From Ischnura elegans (lineage: Eukaryota > Arthropoda > Insecta > Odonata > Coenagrionidae), in contig NC_060253.1 in NCBI RefSeq assembly GCF_921293095.1, forward strand, positions 75,987,992-76,051,991: 64,000 bases of DNA. Reading direction: 5' to 3'. Every line of letters begins with the position of its first letter. Position 1 is the stretch's first letter. The notes under the pieces are model-generated. The model was not told where the DNA came from. It ran no database searches and worked only from the letters and a program-made list of their open reading frames with translations. Below, one piece after another: positions 28,001-36,000 of this stretch. The position numbers and the translations under genes were made by a program.

Positions 28001-30163
28001 TTACCCTTGCATTCGACTATGTTTTGAGAACAAACTTTATCTTGACCTTCCTCTCAATGCTGCATGATTGCATTATTTCTGTCTTCTGTTTCCCATTGTT
28101 TGCCTGCCAAATCTTTTAAAATGAAATAAATAAACATATCCATTATAGGTATATCACAACCCTTCATATGTGATGTTCAAAGACAGAAAGTAAAAATGTT
28201 CTTGGTAGAGGGTGAAGCAGGAGGGGAGGGAAATGTGCATAAATTTGCCAGTGCAAAAGTGGTGTGAATATGGATTGATGGCCAAAAATAACAATCTCGG
28301 TATTGATGTGTCCCAGGCACGTGAGCTTATATTTACGCTCTTTCGTGGCCGCGTTAAATTTCTTCCAGGTTTTTATTGATTCAGAATATCTAATTCTTCA
28401 GGAGGGAAAGTACGATATTCTATACATTTCCGAGAATTTCAGGATCAGGCAAAGAGAAAGGCTGTGATTAATTTAACAGCAAATTCTGGCGGAGACATCA
28501 CTATAGTGTGCGATATTATGCGAATTCAATTTGCACGAGACAAAACAAGCCCATCGACCTTGAAATTGTGATAAAATAGATTGAATGAACGTCTGCAGCG
28601 TTAAACAATGAAGGCTTAGGCTTTAATAGATTATGACTTATTAGATGTGATTTTATGCTAATTCACCTAAAATCGCAAAAAAGGCGAAATTTCGTTTTTA
28701 TTTACTGATATTGCGTAATATCATGTTATTTTGCGTTATTTCACCATATCGCGTCTCGCAAATTTTTACAGATCTCTACCAATAAGTTTTCCAGATTATT
28801 TTAACCAGTGCTTTAATTTAGTGGGGATTTGAGTTAATGCCTCTTAATATAGCTAGTAGTTGGCACTGTTGCATGCTATCAATTCACCAGTTGATAGGAT
28901 GAGACAGAGATAGGCTGTTATTCTGGCTTGTGCGCATTTTGTGAAAGTGAATGAATTGAATTGAATCCAAATTGAATGCAATCATTAGTCATAAATTTGC
29001 TTTTCTAAAAAAAGCTTATAAATCGTGGATTTAAATCAATTTATGTGAATTAAATGAAACAGAGACCAATGTCACTGGTTTTGAATTCTTTCATATGTTC
29101 ATTGTTTAATGAAAGTCAAACATTTACAAATGAATGGTTGTGAAGTCAAAATTGAAATCCTATCAAATTGGAAGAGAGTATATCTATGTATCTCGATTTT
29201 GTATTGATTGGTGCTACGTTGAAAACTACAAGAGGAATTTTTAGTTGTGCATAGCAAGTAAATCTGTGTTCTAGACAATTTTTTCTGCCTTGCCAAGGAG
29301 TGCTCTGCTTTAGAGTGCATGTAGCTCATGGGCTGCCTCTTTCCCATCTCAGGAATAGGACATAATATAGTAGATGAAGGGTAAGGGAAGTGATTGCTCT
29401 GGCAGAAGAACAGTATTAAAGATTAAGCACGTATGTGAAGGAGTATTCTATTACCATTCCAACCATTTGACTCATGACTGCCTAATTGTGTCTCCAGTTA
29501 CCTAAATGGGCAATTTTCTTGTGTGTTTTATGCTATCATTCCTTCTCCTTGCCACTGTTGTGTTTATTCATTAACAACTTTTGTTTATTCTCCTAATGAG
29601 TCACGAACATATTTCTCTTTATTTGAATGGTGCATTTACAAAACGTAGTAAATGCCAAAATTAGAAAATATTACTTTTCATACTAAAACACGTGGTAACT
29701 GTGAATAGAATTTTCATTTTTTTAAATAACAGGTACAATTCCTACTTAAAAAATAGTTCAATGTGTTATTCACCTACTTAATAATGATTTTTTTCGTTAT
29801 GAAATATATGTACTATTTCTTCTAGTAAAGTTTTACATTTTGCACTTTCAACATTTTGGAAATGCACGATTCATTTAATGATTTTTATGACTTTAAAGCT
29901 ACAGGTGAGTTGTGTTCTCAGTCAGCTTGCTGTGAAAGGTATTTCCCATTTGAAATTAGTGCCCTGTCAGTCTTTTGCTGACTTTTTTTCTTGCTTCTTC
30001 AGGTCGGGAATCCATTGGCGGGAGAGGTAGAGGGGCTTTGTCCCATAGAGGTGGTGTTCAAGAAGTAAGAGGTGGTCCTGGAGCATTTAGAACATCACCA
30101 CCAAGTCGAAGAATGCGTGGGAAACCCAAGGGTTCATTCACTGTCTATCAGATGCGATACTGA
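3994..30163 (+). CDS. Tpr (Mtor): TPR/Megator nucleoporin, C-terminal part (9 exons, gene span)
   Basis: This span encodes the last 548 residues of the nuclear pore basket protein TPR, called Megator in flies. The protein lines the nuclear basket and acts in mRNA export quality control and spindle checkpoint anchoring; those roles are family knowledge. The long N-terminal coiled coil lies upstream of the window. What is visible is the acidic, Ser/Thr/Pro/Gly-rich disordered tail. Nine exons (3994-4086, 7772-7898, 17700-18013, 19178-19385, 19734-19853, 20793-21140, 23185-23253, 24053-24259, 30003-30163) total 1647 nt and join in one frame. Recognition rests on VPSTPTLFVPRRTDGFGEA, SSPQVP and SGTGRSVPTTPLQV, which match the vertebrate TPR tail in order. 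The end is rich in Arg/Gly and finishes TVYQMRY. Introns are large and filled with mobile elements. Identity is secure; exact splice sites are read by eye. Confidence 0.93.
4306..4500. repeat. PLE-type terminal palindrome
   Basis: A perfect 30-bp inverted repeat (GGGTAATCTCCTCATTGGCT at 4333, continuing to 4362; reverse complement at 4442-4471) surrounds a loop of about 80 bp. Imperfect homology extends outward about 25 bp on each side. The loop contains cctgaggatga, a hairpin and gctgaaac, a motif typical of Penelope-like element ends. A related fragment is inverted at about 31150-31230. Confidence 0.65.
4780..5330 (-). mobile_element. Penelope-like element 3' fragment with inverted ends
   Basis: Arms of about 62 bp (4780-4846 and 5269-5335, the latter inverted) enclose a truncated PLE on the minus strand. 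The inner part encodes the C-terminal end of the endonuclease ORF. A terminal hairpin motif, gtgttgaaaccatggtc, follows on the minus strand at about 4845-4870. Such inverted terminal pieces are typical of PLE insertions. Confidence 0.7.
5039..5240 (-). pseudogene. PLE polyprotein C-terminus (fragment)
   Basis: The minus strand reads HLCLNNHFCNFDMDTLHCID then KGLKLDFMEKFEIAN and stops at 5039-5041. The pattern (HL..NH, LH..DKG.KLDF.E..EI) matches the segment after the GIY-YIG domain in the better-preserved PLE at 37239-38390, which has the equivalent [13 protein letters not shown]. It is a 5'-truncated, dead fragment. Confidence 0.65.
7772..7898 (+). CDS. Tpr (Mtor): TPR exon b (acidic linker)
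   Basis: This 127-nt exon runs from a pyrimidine-rich acceptor (tttctttctag) to a consensus gtatgt donor. It enters in phase 0 and leaves with one base of a split Gly codon. The encoded segment is acidic (ELVYEGEVADDGG, then MSSDDVVFV) and low in complexity, as expected for the disordered TPR tail. No domain is present. Confidence 0.82.
8209..8498. mobile_element. Small hAT-like MITE with 8-bp target duplication
   Basis: This 290-bp element starts CAGTGGTGCAGC and ends GCTGTGCCCCTG. It is flanked on both sides by CTACAGTA (8201-8208 and 8499-8506). The short imperfect TIRs beginning CAG and the 8-bp duplication fit the hAT superfamily. The interior has C- and G-runs (gggggataaaacccccc). A related partial copy lies at about 43974-44040. 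Confidence 0.75.
9004..10355 (-). mobile_element. Mariner transposon, nearly full length
   Basis: This 1352-bp element has terminal inverted repeats of about 30 bp (GAGGGTCATCCAGAAAATAA at 9005, mirrored at 10354) and a TA duplication (9002-9003 and 10356-10357). It carries one transposase ORF on the minus strand with two nonsense codons. The structure is that of an autonomous mariner that died recently. Confidence 0.95.
9102..10193 (-). pseudogene. Mariner transposase (DD34D), two in-frame stops
   Basis: Reading leftward from the ATG at 10193, 363 codons stay in one frame to the stop at 9102. The N-terminal helix-turn-helix part contains SESMVRRWVREFKAGR. The catalytic core shows GDETWVSHY, HDNARPHVAR and HSPYSPDLAPSDFHLF, with exactly 34 residues between the second and third catalytic aspartates. 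The C-terminus ends GDYVEK, as in the family. Length is close to the usual 345-355 residues. Two codons break it: TAA at codon 39 (10077-10079) and TGA at codon 216 (9546-9548), where the family has a tryptophan after ASVF. No frameshift was found. It is inactive as it stands. Confidence 0.93.
10372..11000. mobile_element. TIR element with 5-bp target duplication (hAT5-like)
   Basis: This 629-bp element begins CAGGGTTCCCACTC and ends with the exact inverse, GAGTGGGAACCCTG. It is flanked directly by ATTGC on both sides (10367-10371 and 11001-11005). The TIR is hAT-like, but a 5-bp duplication is shorter than the usual 8 and recalls the hAT5 group. The subterminal regions carry repeated gtgaaaacc words. 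No transposase is encoded. It lies only 16 bp from the mariner end. Confidence 0.72.
12485..12576. repeat. 43-bp arm perfect-type palindrome (PLE hairpin core)
   Basis: The arms 12485-12527 and 12534-12576 are complementary with one mismatch around the 6-bp loop caggta. On the minus strand the core reads cctgatgatga, a hairpin (acgt-cta-acgt), then tgaaaccatggtc. The hairpin is part of the larger split palindrome. Confidence 0.85.
12576..17512 (+). mobile_element. hAT element, about 4.9 kb, degraded
   Basis: The left end is TAGTGATGGGTCGGTTCG and the right end is GGAATCGACCCATCACTA. The flanks are ATAAATAT (12568-12575) and ATAATAT (17513-17519), an 8-bp duplication with one base lost. Subterminal regions are rich in gattc/gaatc repeats. 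Near the right end the + strand still codes for the hAT C-terminal dimerisation domain. A second layer of actcgactcg words at about 12.8 and 16.7 kb suggests another nested insertion. Most of 13-16.7 kb is unrecognised. Confidence 0.8.
16890..17100 (+). pseudogene. hAT transposase C-terminal dimerisation domain, broken
   Basis: One frame reads YPRLKVLAKRFLAIPPSTVF then SER. After a one-base shift the next frame gives FSSAGKICDVKCNRLYP. Together they match the hAT family signature (LA..fLaiP.sS..SER.FS.aG.i....R). Further in-frame stops occur upstream, so this is a relic. Its position just inside the right TIR is as expected for a hAT transposase. Confidence 0.82.
17700..18013 (+). CDS. Tpr (Mtor): TPR exon c (Ser/Thr/Pro-rich, His-Gln tract)
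   Basis: This 314-nt exon completes the split Gly codon of exon b and ends in phase 0 at a gtaagg donor. It encodes a Ser/Thr/Ala/Pro-rich segment followed by LNPIGRLQAHQHG and a short His/Gln tract. This lies just before the conserved VPSTPTL block, as in other TPR proteins. The acceptor is about 100 bp downstream of the composite PLE/hAT insertion that fills the preceding intron. Confidence 0.88.
18014..19177. other. TPR intron c-d
   Basis: This intron carries the LINE tail at 18361-18671. The rest is AT-rich with no recognised feature. Confidence 0.5.
18361..18671 (-). pseudogene. Non-LTR retrotransposon C-terminal fragment
   Basis: The minus strand reads RKGKWLGHLMRRNGILKVAL, then EGTVEGIRRRGRRRLKFI and MKWRLHWHGG. 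This Trp-Leu-Gly-His, LEGTVEG..GRGRRR, W pattern is typical of the C-terminal end of insect LINE reverse transcriptase ORFs. A short (atg)n-type run follows at about 18420, consistent with a LINE 3' tail. The 5' part is absent. Confidence 0.6.
19178..19385 (+). CDS. Tpr (Mtor): TPR exon d (conserved VPSTPTL / RTDGF block)
   Basis: This 208-nt exon follows a strong polypyrimidine acceptor (ctttttttccag). It encodes the most diagnostic part of the gene, DDSIVPSTPTLFVPRRTDGF then GEAVSSPQVP. Vertebrate TPR has VPSTPTLVVPHRTDGFAEA at the same place. It leaves in phase 1 at gtgggt. Confidence 0.96.
19734..19853 (+). CDS. Tpr (Mtor): TPR exon e (SVPTTPLQV block)
   Basis: This 120-nt exon is phase 1 at both ends. 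It encodes GGLAQVASEGIDDTRMDLSQ and then SGTGRSVPTTPLQVSPQ. The latter aligns with GGRSVPTTPLQV of vertebrate TPR. The acceptor is ttatcttgcag and the donor is gtatta. Confidence 0.95.
19854..20792. other. TPR intron e-f with a pogo-like element end
   Basis: At 20155, CAGTAGACTCTCGT preceded by TA matches the left end of the MITE at 24837. No right end was found, so the copy is truncated or strongly diverged. The remainder shows nothing recognisable. Confidence 0.45.
20793..21140 (+). CDS. Tpr (Mtor): TPR exon f (Glu/Gln/Ser-rich)
   Basis: This 348-nt exon is symmetric, phase 1-1. It encodes a low-complexity Glu/Gln/Ser/Gly segment (EEQEQRREQQMSLGG; DDSIEELGSGLPPSQSQIS) corresponding to the variable acidic region of the TPR tail. 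The donor, cag|gttggt, is weak (T at +3). The acceptor is actaag rather than cag. Frame continuity with exons e and g supports both borders. Confidence 0.86.
21141..23184. other. TPR intron f-g
   Basis: This intron holds the complete pogo-like MITE at 21645-22226. A pyrimidine-rich stretch lies at about 22440-22780; its minus strand has an open Arg/Glu/Gly-rich frame that I could not assign. Nothing else was recognised. Confidence 0.45.
21645..22226 (+). mobile_element. pogo/Tigger-like MITE, copy 1
   Basis: This 582-bp element starts CAGTGGAACCTCGTTAAAGC and ends ATATCGAGGTTTCACTG. TA flanks both ends (21643-21644 and 22227-22228). CAGTGGAACC-type ends plus TA duplication are typical of pogo/Tigger derivatives. 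The interior repeats short gctatagcga words. It has no transposase. A near-identical inverted copy lies at 49517-50099 and a deleted one at 56770-56942. Confidence 0.85.
23185..23253 (+). CDS. Tpr (Mtor): TPR exon g (small acidic exon)
   Basis: This 69-nt symmetric (phase 1-1) exon runs from ttgcaattacag to a consensus gtgagt donor. It encodes EGDDQSREASGGEHDDDLGE and GSE. Length and phase make it a natural cassette exon. Confidence 0.85.
24053..24259 (+). CDS. Tpr (Mtor): TPR exon h (Arg/Gly basic tail)
   Basis: This 207-nt symmetric exon follows taatttttccag and ends at a gtagga donor. It encodes GGVQEVTPSSSGSDTPNARG followed by an Arg-rich stretch (TARRSGGVARRSTRVGFNRR). This parallels the Arg/Gly-rich C-terminus of vertebrate TPR. 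An 18-nt block at its start recurs in exon i. Confidence 0.9.
24837..25485. mobile_element. pogo-like MITE (AGTAGACT family)
   Basis: This element of about 649 bp begins AGTAGACTCTCGTTATTACG and ends TAATAACTAGTCTACTG. TA flanks both ends (24835-24836 and 25486-25487). Motifs gttattacgaa recur near both termini. No coding capacity is seen. A left end of the same family lies at 20155. Confidence 0.72.
25644..25800. mobile_element. Solo end of a pogo-like element
   Basis: CAGTAAAACCTATATGTAGT preceded by TA resembles the ends of the neighbouring pogo-like MITEs. Its subterminal sequence repeats ttcat/tcataaacct words. No matching right end was found, so the boundary at 25800 is arbitrary. Confidence 0.4.
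30003..30163 (+). CDS. Tpr (Mtor): TPR terminal coding exon i
   Basis: This 161-nt last coding exon follows a cttgcttcttcag acceptor and ends at TGA (30161-30163). It encodes GRGRGALSHRGGVQEVRGG, then PPSRRMRGKPKG and the terminus TVYQMRY. The Gly/Arg-rich composition matches the far end of the TPR family. Confidence 0.92.
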
Positions 30164-30487
30164 GGGACAGGATTGTGTTTGATTATCAACCTATTGTAAA
30201 TGACTGTGGTTGAACTTGGCAGATGATAGAATTTGTTTTCCGAGTGAGATCATTTTTACCATGTTTGTAAAATTTTAATGCCAGCTCTTAAGCTTTGTGT
30301 TTGTTCTTTACATGAGTGATTAAGATAAGTGATTGGTGTGATAGTTTGAATTGGGTGCATGAGAAATTGAATGTGCGTCATTGCAAATTTTACAGATATT
30401 GTTTTTTTTTGGTTAACATCAGTTTTGTTGTAACTTGTCTCTTAAAGAGTTACACCAAAACTTGTGCCTCTTGTTGTAATGCCGACA

Positions 30488-30493
30488 AATAAA
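30488..30493 (+). terminator. Proximal poly(A) signal of TPR
   Basis: A canonical AATAAA hexamer lies 325 nt after the TPR stop codon. The next bases are AT/GT-rich, as is usual for a cleavage region. Confidence 0.6.
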
Positions 30494-30794
30494 TACTTGC
30501 ATTTAAGTATCAAAATGTGAATGTTTTAGATTTTGCCATGGAGTTTCATAGGTCATCAGTCTACACATTTTTATTTTGTTTAATCAAGATGGTTCTTAAT
30601 TCATGGTGACTCTGAATTACTGTGGACATAGCCCAAAAGTAATGGATTTTTTAATGGAATGAAATTTTTGCGTAGGACTTTTAATTTCTCGTACTGTGTC
30701 CTCTGCATGAATTTCACAGACGTATTGTTGACACTGTTGCTACATTGTGATGGTAGATCATTGTAATAATTGTGAAAGTGACTTGTGAATTGAA

Positions 30795-30800
30795 AATAAA
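30795..30800 (+). terminator. Distal poly(A) signal of TPR
   Basis: A second AATAAA hexamer lies about 630 nt after the stop codon. It is the last one before the intergenic region, so it probably defines the longer transcript. Confidence 0.5.
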
Positions 30801-31149
30801 ATTATGCACATTTTTATAGTTTTTGGCGGTAGTTAACAAGTTTTTTAACGAGTAAACAATGTAGAAATCATTTTGCAATAAGTTGTGATATTACCTTGAA
30901 AGTTTGTTGTGGAACAGTCTTTATTTAGGGCTGAGTAAACCAACAAATGCACCTTATAATGTTACCCATACCCATGTTAATGAAATATGTCGCAACTACA
31001 GTTTTTCTTGAGAGGATCCATATGATAAACCTACAGTGGAAGTTATGTTCATCTCAAAGAAAAAAAATCTGTGTATGAAAATTCCTTTGAGCATTGAGCA
31101 TTCCTTTGAGCTGTAGTTTTTGGAACATGATATTCATGAAATAATTAGA

Positions 31150-31230
31150 GATTGGCAATGGAGGCGATTACCCGGTGAAGCACCTGAGTGGCCGTCGCTG
31201 CCAGTTACTGCTGGGAAAGCATCGGATCTT
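31150..31230 (-). repeat. PLE-end fragment related to 4280-4360
   Basis: Reversed, this stretch reads gatgctttcccagcagta, then cactcaggtgcttcaccggg and taatcgcctccattgcc. It aligns with 4282-4355 at most positions. It is a short orphan fragment between the two genes. Confidence 0.55.
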
Positions 31231-31499
31231 TTTTCTATGCAATAGTTGGTCACCTAGAGTTCAATGTGTAATGAAAATGTTATCCTTGATACTTCTAAAT
31301 GTGCATGACTACTAGGCTGATTCTGTTTCTGGGCTTCCTGTCAGATATGTCATTTTATTTTGAGGATGATATTGTGTTAGGTGGTCTTCTAGATTATGTA
31401 GGCCTTATTGATCTAAGTAGCTTGTTAATGCCCTGCAGGCTTACACACACATTTACATCAAGAGACAGAAATTTGGAGTCAGTAGTTAAGGCTTTTTTT

Positions 31500-31790
31500 T
31501 AAATAAAGTGATTTATGGAATTGCCTGAGCCTCCCTTGTCAGATTGATAGATGATTATTGGAATCTGGGTTTGGTGTTCCACGTGACATAATCCTGAGAA
31601 AAACCCTATTGTAATGTATGGAGGAAATAATGATACAACCCTCAAGCAAGGATTGGGTGATCTCTGAAAAACTTCTGCTACTGCCAGGATTTCAACTTGG
31701 GCCCACGGTGTATGCTCAGCCTGTAGTTGGACACAACACCAACATGATTCCCTTGCAAATGGTAAGATGATAGTAGACATCAGATGTTGA
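31500..31790 (-). repeat. tRNA-derived SINE, copy 1
   Basis: On the minus strand a degenerate B-box, agttgaaatcctggc, is followed by agtagcagaagtttttcaga and gatc.cccaatccttgcttg. The same word order occurs on the + strand at 42340-42440. A Pol III B-box head with a shared body supports a SINE family. Ends are not defined. Confidence 0.55.
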
Positions 31791-32865
31791 TGCTGATGTT
31801 AGAGATTGTGGTAAACCCACTAAATATATAATGGTCATAAGGGTGTATACCAATTAGCTTCCAGGGGAGGAGTTGGAGGTGAAAAAGAAATTACACCAAG
31901 TCCGACTGACAGCTAGGGAAGAAAAGGATTGACATGTAGTTCCACAAACACGGTAATGCATGCGGGAGTGTATAAGAATTATACATATTATAATTATTGT
32001 GGAAAACTACACGTTTTTACTTTTATCTCAATATGGTTATTGTCTTGTCACTGATTGATAGCGTGCATATCATATGAGTTGGTGCTTGGCAGAATCTGGT
32101 GCGAGACACTACTGTTGCGGGGAGGCAACTAAATTTTTATGGAGAAATTATTTAATTAAAGCCAAGATTTTGTATGTGTATTGCAGTTTTCCTAGATCTG
32201 TACAGATTCTAATAATCATGGTACTTATAATATAATTAATCCAATTCGAAATACCCGCCATGATTTACCTCATCTTTTCGACATCAGCGCCAACCACTGA
32301 GGTAAAGACGGGAGAGATTGGAACTTGAGAGTAATGTTACCGGTTGTTGTTGTTCAACAGTGCATAACACTTTCTCGGCACTTACCTTTGTTTTCATGTG
32401 GTTCTAATAAGTTTAATTGGGGAAATTGGATGTGCTCTCTAATATTAGACGATAGAAGTGCTTCCACAAGGAGAAAAACTGTGCATTACTACAGAAAACT
32501 TGAATGAATGTTGTTTTAAGGACATCTGTGATATATACGATACTGCGTGTTTCCGGTCATTTTACGTTGTGAGCAATAATAATGAACGGATTATCTAATC
32601 AGCAGGTACTGATGACATTCCTTCTTCAATTTTCTTATGTTTAGTGTTATTTTCCTTTCATTTTCGATGCGTTTCTTGACTTACAAAAAAATAATATCAC
32701 TTGTATTGAAGCGGCCTCTAGCGAGAGTTATGTAACATTGAGTTCATTCACAGACGGCCGTGGAAATGGTTATCTTAAACACGGTTAATATTTATTCTTA
32801 TTCTCGATTTTGATTTTCCTCACTATACTTGCGAAACCAGCTTTGAAATCATTTAACGCATTATA

Positions 32866-32934
32866 ATGAATTTAAATCCTTTAGAGATTCATGAATACGC
32901 AGCCCAGCCCTGCGACTTTGCAGTCAACCGTTGA
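32866..32934 (+). promoter_or_regulatory. Possible upstream ORF overlapping the CNOT9 start
   Basis: An ATG at 32866 opens a 22-codon ORF that overlaps the CNOT9 ATG in another frame and stops at 32934. If the mRNA includes this stretch, it could lower CNOT9 translation. If cctttag (32878-32884) is used as a splice acceptor, the upstream ATG is removed. No transcript evidence is available. Confidence 0.3.
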
Positions 32935-33009
32935 CAGAGAGAAGATTTATCAATGGATAGTCGAGCTTTCTAATCCAGAAACCCGAGAAAACGCACTTCT
33001 TGAACTCAG
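32891..33009 (+). CDS. CNOT9 (Rcd-1): CNOT9 exon 1 (start codon)
   Basis: This exon encodes 119 nt from the [17 protein letters not shown] then [20 protein letters not shown] and ALLEL. The conserved family block begins at DREKIYQW. It leaves two bases of a Ser codon completed in exon 2, restoring ELSKKRE. The donor cag|gttggt is weak at +3. The start is supported by an in-frame stop nine bases upstream. The bases cctttag just before may instead be an acceptor for a 5' UTR intron. Confidence 0.95.
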
Positions 33010-36000
33010 GTTGGTTCAATTTGATATGTAATTGAATGATGTTCAAAACGTTTATATGCATGATTCGAGAATATTATAAACCCATGCATGAGGGAGTGTG
33101 ACGGGATGTATCGTTGGGGACAGCAACTTCTTTTTATTATTATCTCGAAATTGATTTAATTTTGCCTCGCTGCTGAGCTATTGCGTGTTTATCTCGTGAG
33201 ATAATGACCGTATGCTTGGCAGTAACCGTGGCATGCTCGTGGACACCAAAGGGTAAGTATCCATTTATTTTGGCCTAATAAGGTAAAATGTGCCATGAGT
33301 TTCCGGCGTTGGTTGTACTTGCATCCTTTCGGACGGAATAGCAAAGGTGATGTAGTCGTTGGACATAAATTGGATGCAAAATTTATTTAGGCTGTGCTTG
33401 AGTAATTTGTAGGTATTCCGAGATTTCATTTGGTAGTGTTATTGTGGAACCGTGACTGTGATGTAAATGAAATGTGAAATTGTGCGCACAGTGTTTATAT
33501 ACTGAGAATTTTTTGCATGCAATATTTTAGGTAGACATTTATGTAATCCCATATTGATAAGATTTCTCTTTGTTCGGACAACTTCATATGCGTTTTTTTT
33601 TGTTGCTGAGATTTTAATAGATAAAAGTGAAAGGTCAATCCCATCTAGGGTTCTTGGTCAATCCTATGGAAATCCGTAACCATCTCCCTCCTCCCTGTGT
33701 GTATTTCATAATAAGATAGAACTTTTGGCGTAATTATGCTGTATACCTAGCGTGATTTCTTTTGCTACTTCGACGACTCATCACCGGAACTGGTAAGAGA
33801 CTTGTTATAAGTATTAAAAAAATGTTAATTGTACCTGCGGAAGTGAGGTAGATGCCATCGTTGTTTCATTTGGTATCGTGTGTTTGCAGTTCGCAGTTTT
33901 TCAAAGTGAAAAATATTCGGAAGTTTAATTTTTATTCATCAAGACAGAGAGTTAATTATTTTTATTTAAGCCCAATTATTTTTTCTGTAGGTGTAGACTA
34001 GTGATTTTTATCTTTAATGATCCAAGGTCTTGTGCCGCAACCTATGCAATCTATCATAGAAATTGGTTCTCTGTTCTGTAACTTGTAATTTATGGAAAGC
34101 TTGCGTCTTCTATAATCAAAGAAATCCTAAAAAAATTAGTACTTCCGTAATTGATTTTGGATGGATTGGATTTTGGAATTGGATGGATTGATTAATCACA
34201 TAAATGTAAGGTACGATTTGTGTTCAGTTATAATCAATTCAGTTTTACCTATGAAGTGTGATACTCTATCAATAAGCGAAACTTGGAATTTTTAAGAGCC
34301 CAGTGTCAGGAGAACTTGAAAAATTTGCCTATTTCCATGTGGAGAATTTTATCACAGTATTGTGTTAAAAATCTTCTCTAATCTAAAATTTAAGCTGATG
34401 ATTCATAGGGTACACTGAGTTACTATCAATCCTTTTATATTATTCTCATCATTTTGGCTGCATTAGCATTGATAGATATTATTATGTTAGAAGTCAATTT
34501 TTTAGGCTTTGAAGGTAAATGCTACTTAGTATAGGAATGGCATGATGCATTTGCTGCAGCCAAAATGGTTACTTGCCATTTTCAAGTGATAATTAGGTAG
34601 AAATTTAATCATGTTAGATGTGAGACTAACCATTCATTTTTAGGTAAAACTACTTGCCCATAAGGTGGCTTTTCTTTTAATTTTTCGTAAAGGCTTATTG
34701 GTAAAAGGTACATTGGTATTATGCCTTTTCTGTATTGGAATAGCAACAATATGCATGAGATTCTAAAAATAATGAGACCAAACACGATGTATTTCTGACT
34801 TCATTTAAGCATACTAAGCAAGAAAAGTGTGAAATAGTGTAGGCTTTCCCAACAAGTACTATTGATAAAATCTTCTCATGTTTGCTGTGTGTTCTGAACC
34901 CAGTGCTGAACTGGAGAAGATCTTATTTAGAAGATAGTAGTCCCAAAAATAATTATGGATGGAAATGAATTGGAGTGATGGAAGGGAAAGAGCCCAGAGC
35001 TCCTCTTGAGAAAGGATCCTATACAAAGACTGGCCTCTGAAGGCACTTGTACCTGCTGAGGAAAATAAATTGTCATATTCTTATTTTTCATCCATTTCTC
35101 ATGAAAGTTAGCAGGTTTATTAAAATATGCATGAGGATTTCAAAAAAAATTAATTGAGAAGTCCTCAGAAATGTTGAACATTTTCTTAACCTTCATTTCT
35201 CAAAATATCTTAGGGTGCGATTCATAGACGACACTGAAATTGCTCACTTTACAAAGTCTCTCTTTACGGTAAAGTGAGACTTAATTTAAAGTTCGTTTCA
35301 TAATCGTCCCAATGATCTCACTTTATGAAGGGGAACTTTATCTGCTGAAGTCTCAATCAGGCATTGAAATTTTGAGTGTTGGCAATGAATGCTGCGAAAA
35401 AGTGAAGAAAAAGTTGAGACACGATATTAATTGCGTACTTGTTTACATGTTTCTGGCGACTGGGTTTCCGTGCTGTATTTTGATAAGATTTTATTAAGCT
35501 GCATTTTCTCGTTCTCTCATATTGTGTGCAAATCTAAATTAATACTGCATTATTGAAAGCTTTTCCCCACTAAATTTTTGTACGTTAATGACTGAGTTGT
35601 CTGAATAAAAGCTCACTTTTAATTAGCTTCGTGCATTGGTAATGCTCTTCGATGTTTCCAGCGAAGTAAATATTCAAGTGCTGATATTTTCATGTCATTT
35701 TATGATCATCTTGTGTGATTAACTGCATACGGTTGTTTGGACTACATGGTAGTCGAAGTTTGATGGTATACGTTCATTGAAGTTGGGTGAAATAGTGAAA
35801 TTCTCTCGCGTGAACTTGAAACTGAACAAATTAATTTGAAGAGTTACCAATCAGTGGTTGTTTCTTGTGGATGCATATCTTGAAGGAGGTATGGGTGTGT
35901 ATTGAATTCTTTTATGCTTACCAATATTTTAATTCTTGGAATGCTGACCTAGGGGCTTTTTATACCAGAGAAATGAAAACTCAGGAATACCTATATTATC

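Larger units (their letters stand above)
24260..30002. other. TPR intron h-i (5.7 kb)
   Basis: The first 1.5 kb carries the pogo-like elements at 24837-25485 and 25644. Sequence at about 26.9-27.0 kb has tattcgaga words resembling hAT subterminal repeats, without clear ends. From 27.1 to 30.0 kb no gene or element was recognised. Confidence 0.45.
30164..30820 (+). other. Tpr (Mtor): TPR 3' untranslated region
   Basis: AT-rich sequence with no ORF follows the TPR stop codon. It contains two canonical AATAAA signals, at 30488 and 30795. Two alternative 3' ends are therefore likely, giving UTRs of roughly 350 and 650 nt. The exact cleavage sites cannot be read from the sequence. Confidence 0.6.
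30821..32890. other. Intergenic region / CNOT9 upstream region
   Basis: About 2 kb separates the TPR poly(A) signals from the CNOT9 start codon. It holds a PLE-end fragment at about 31150-31230 and a SINE copy at about 31500-31790. The remainder, 31.8-32.9 kb, must contain the CNOT9 promoter and 5' UTR, but I see no convincing TATA box or initiator and did not assign one. Confidence 0.5.
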
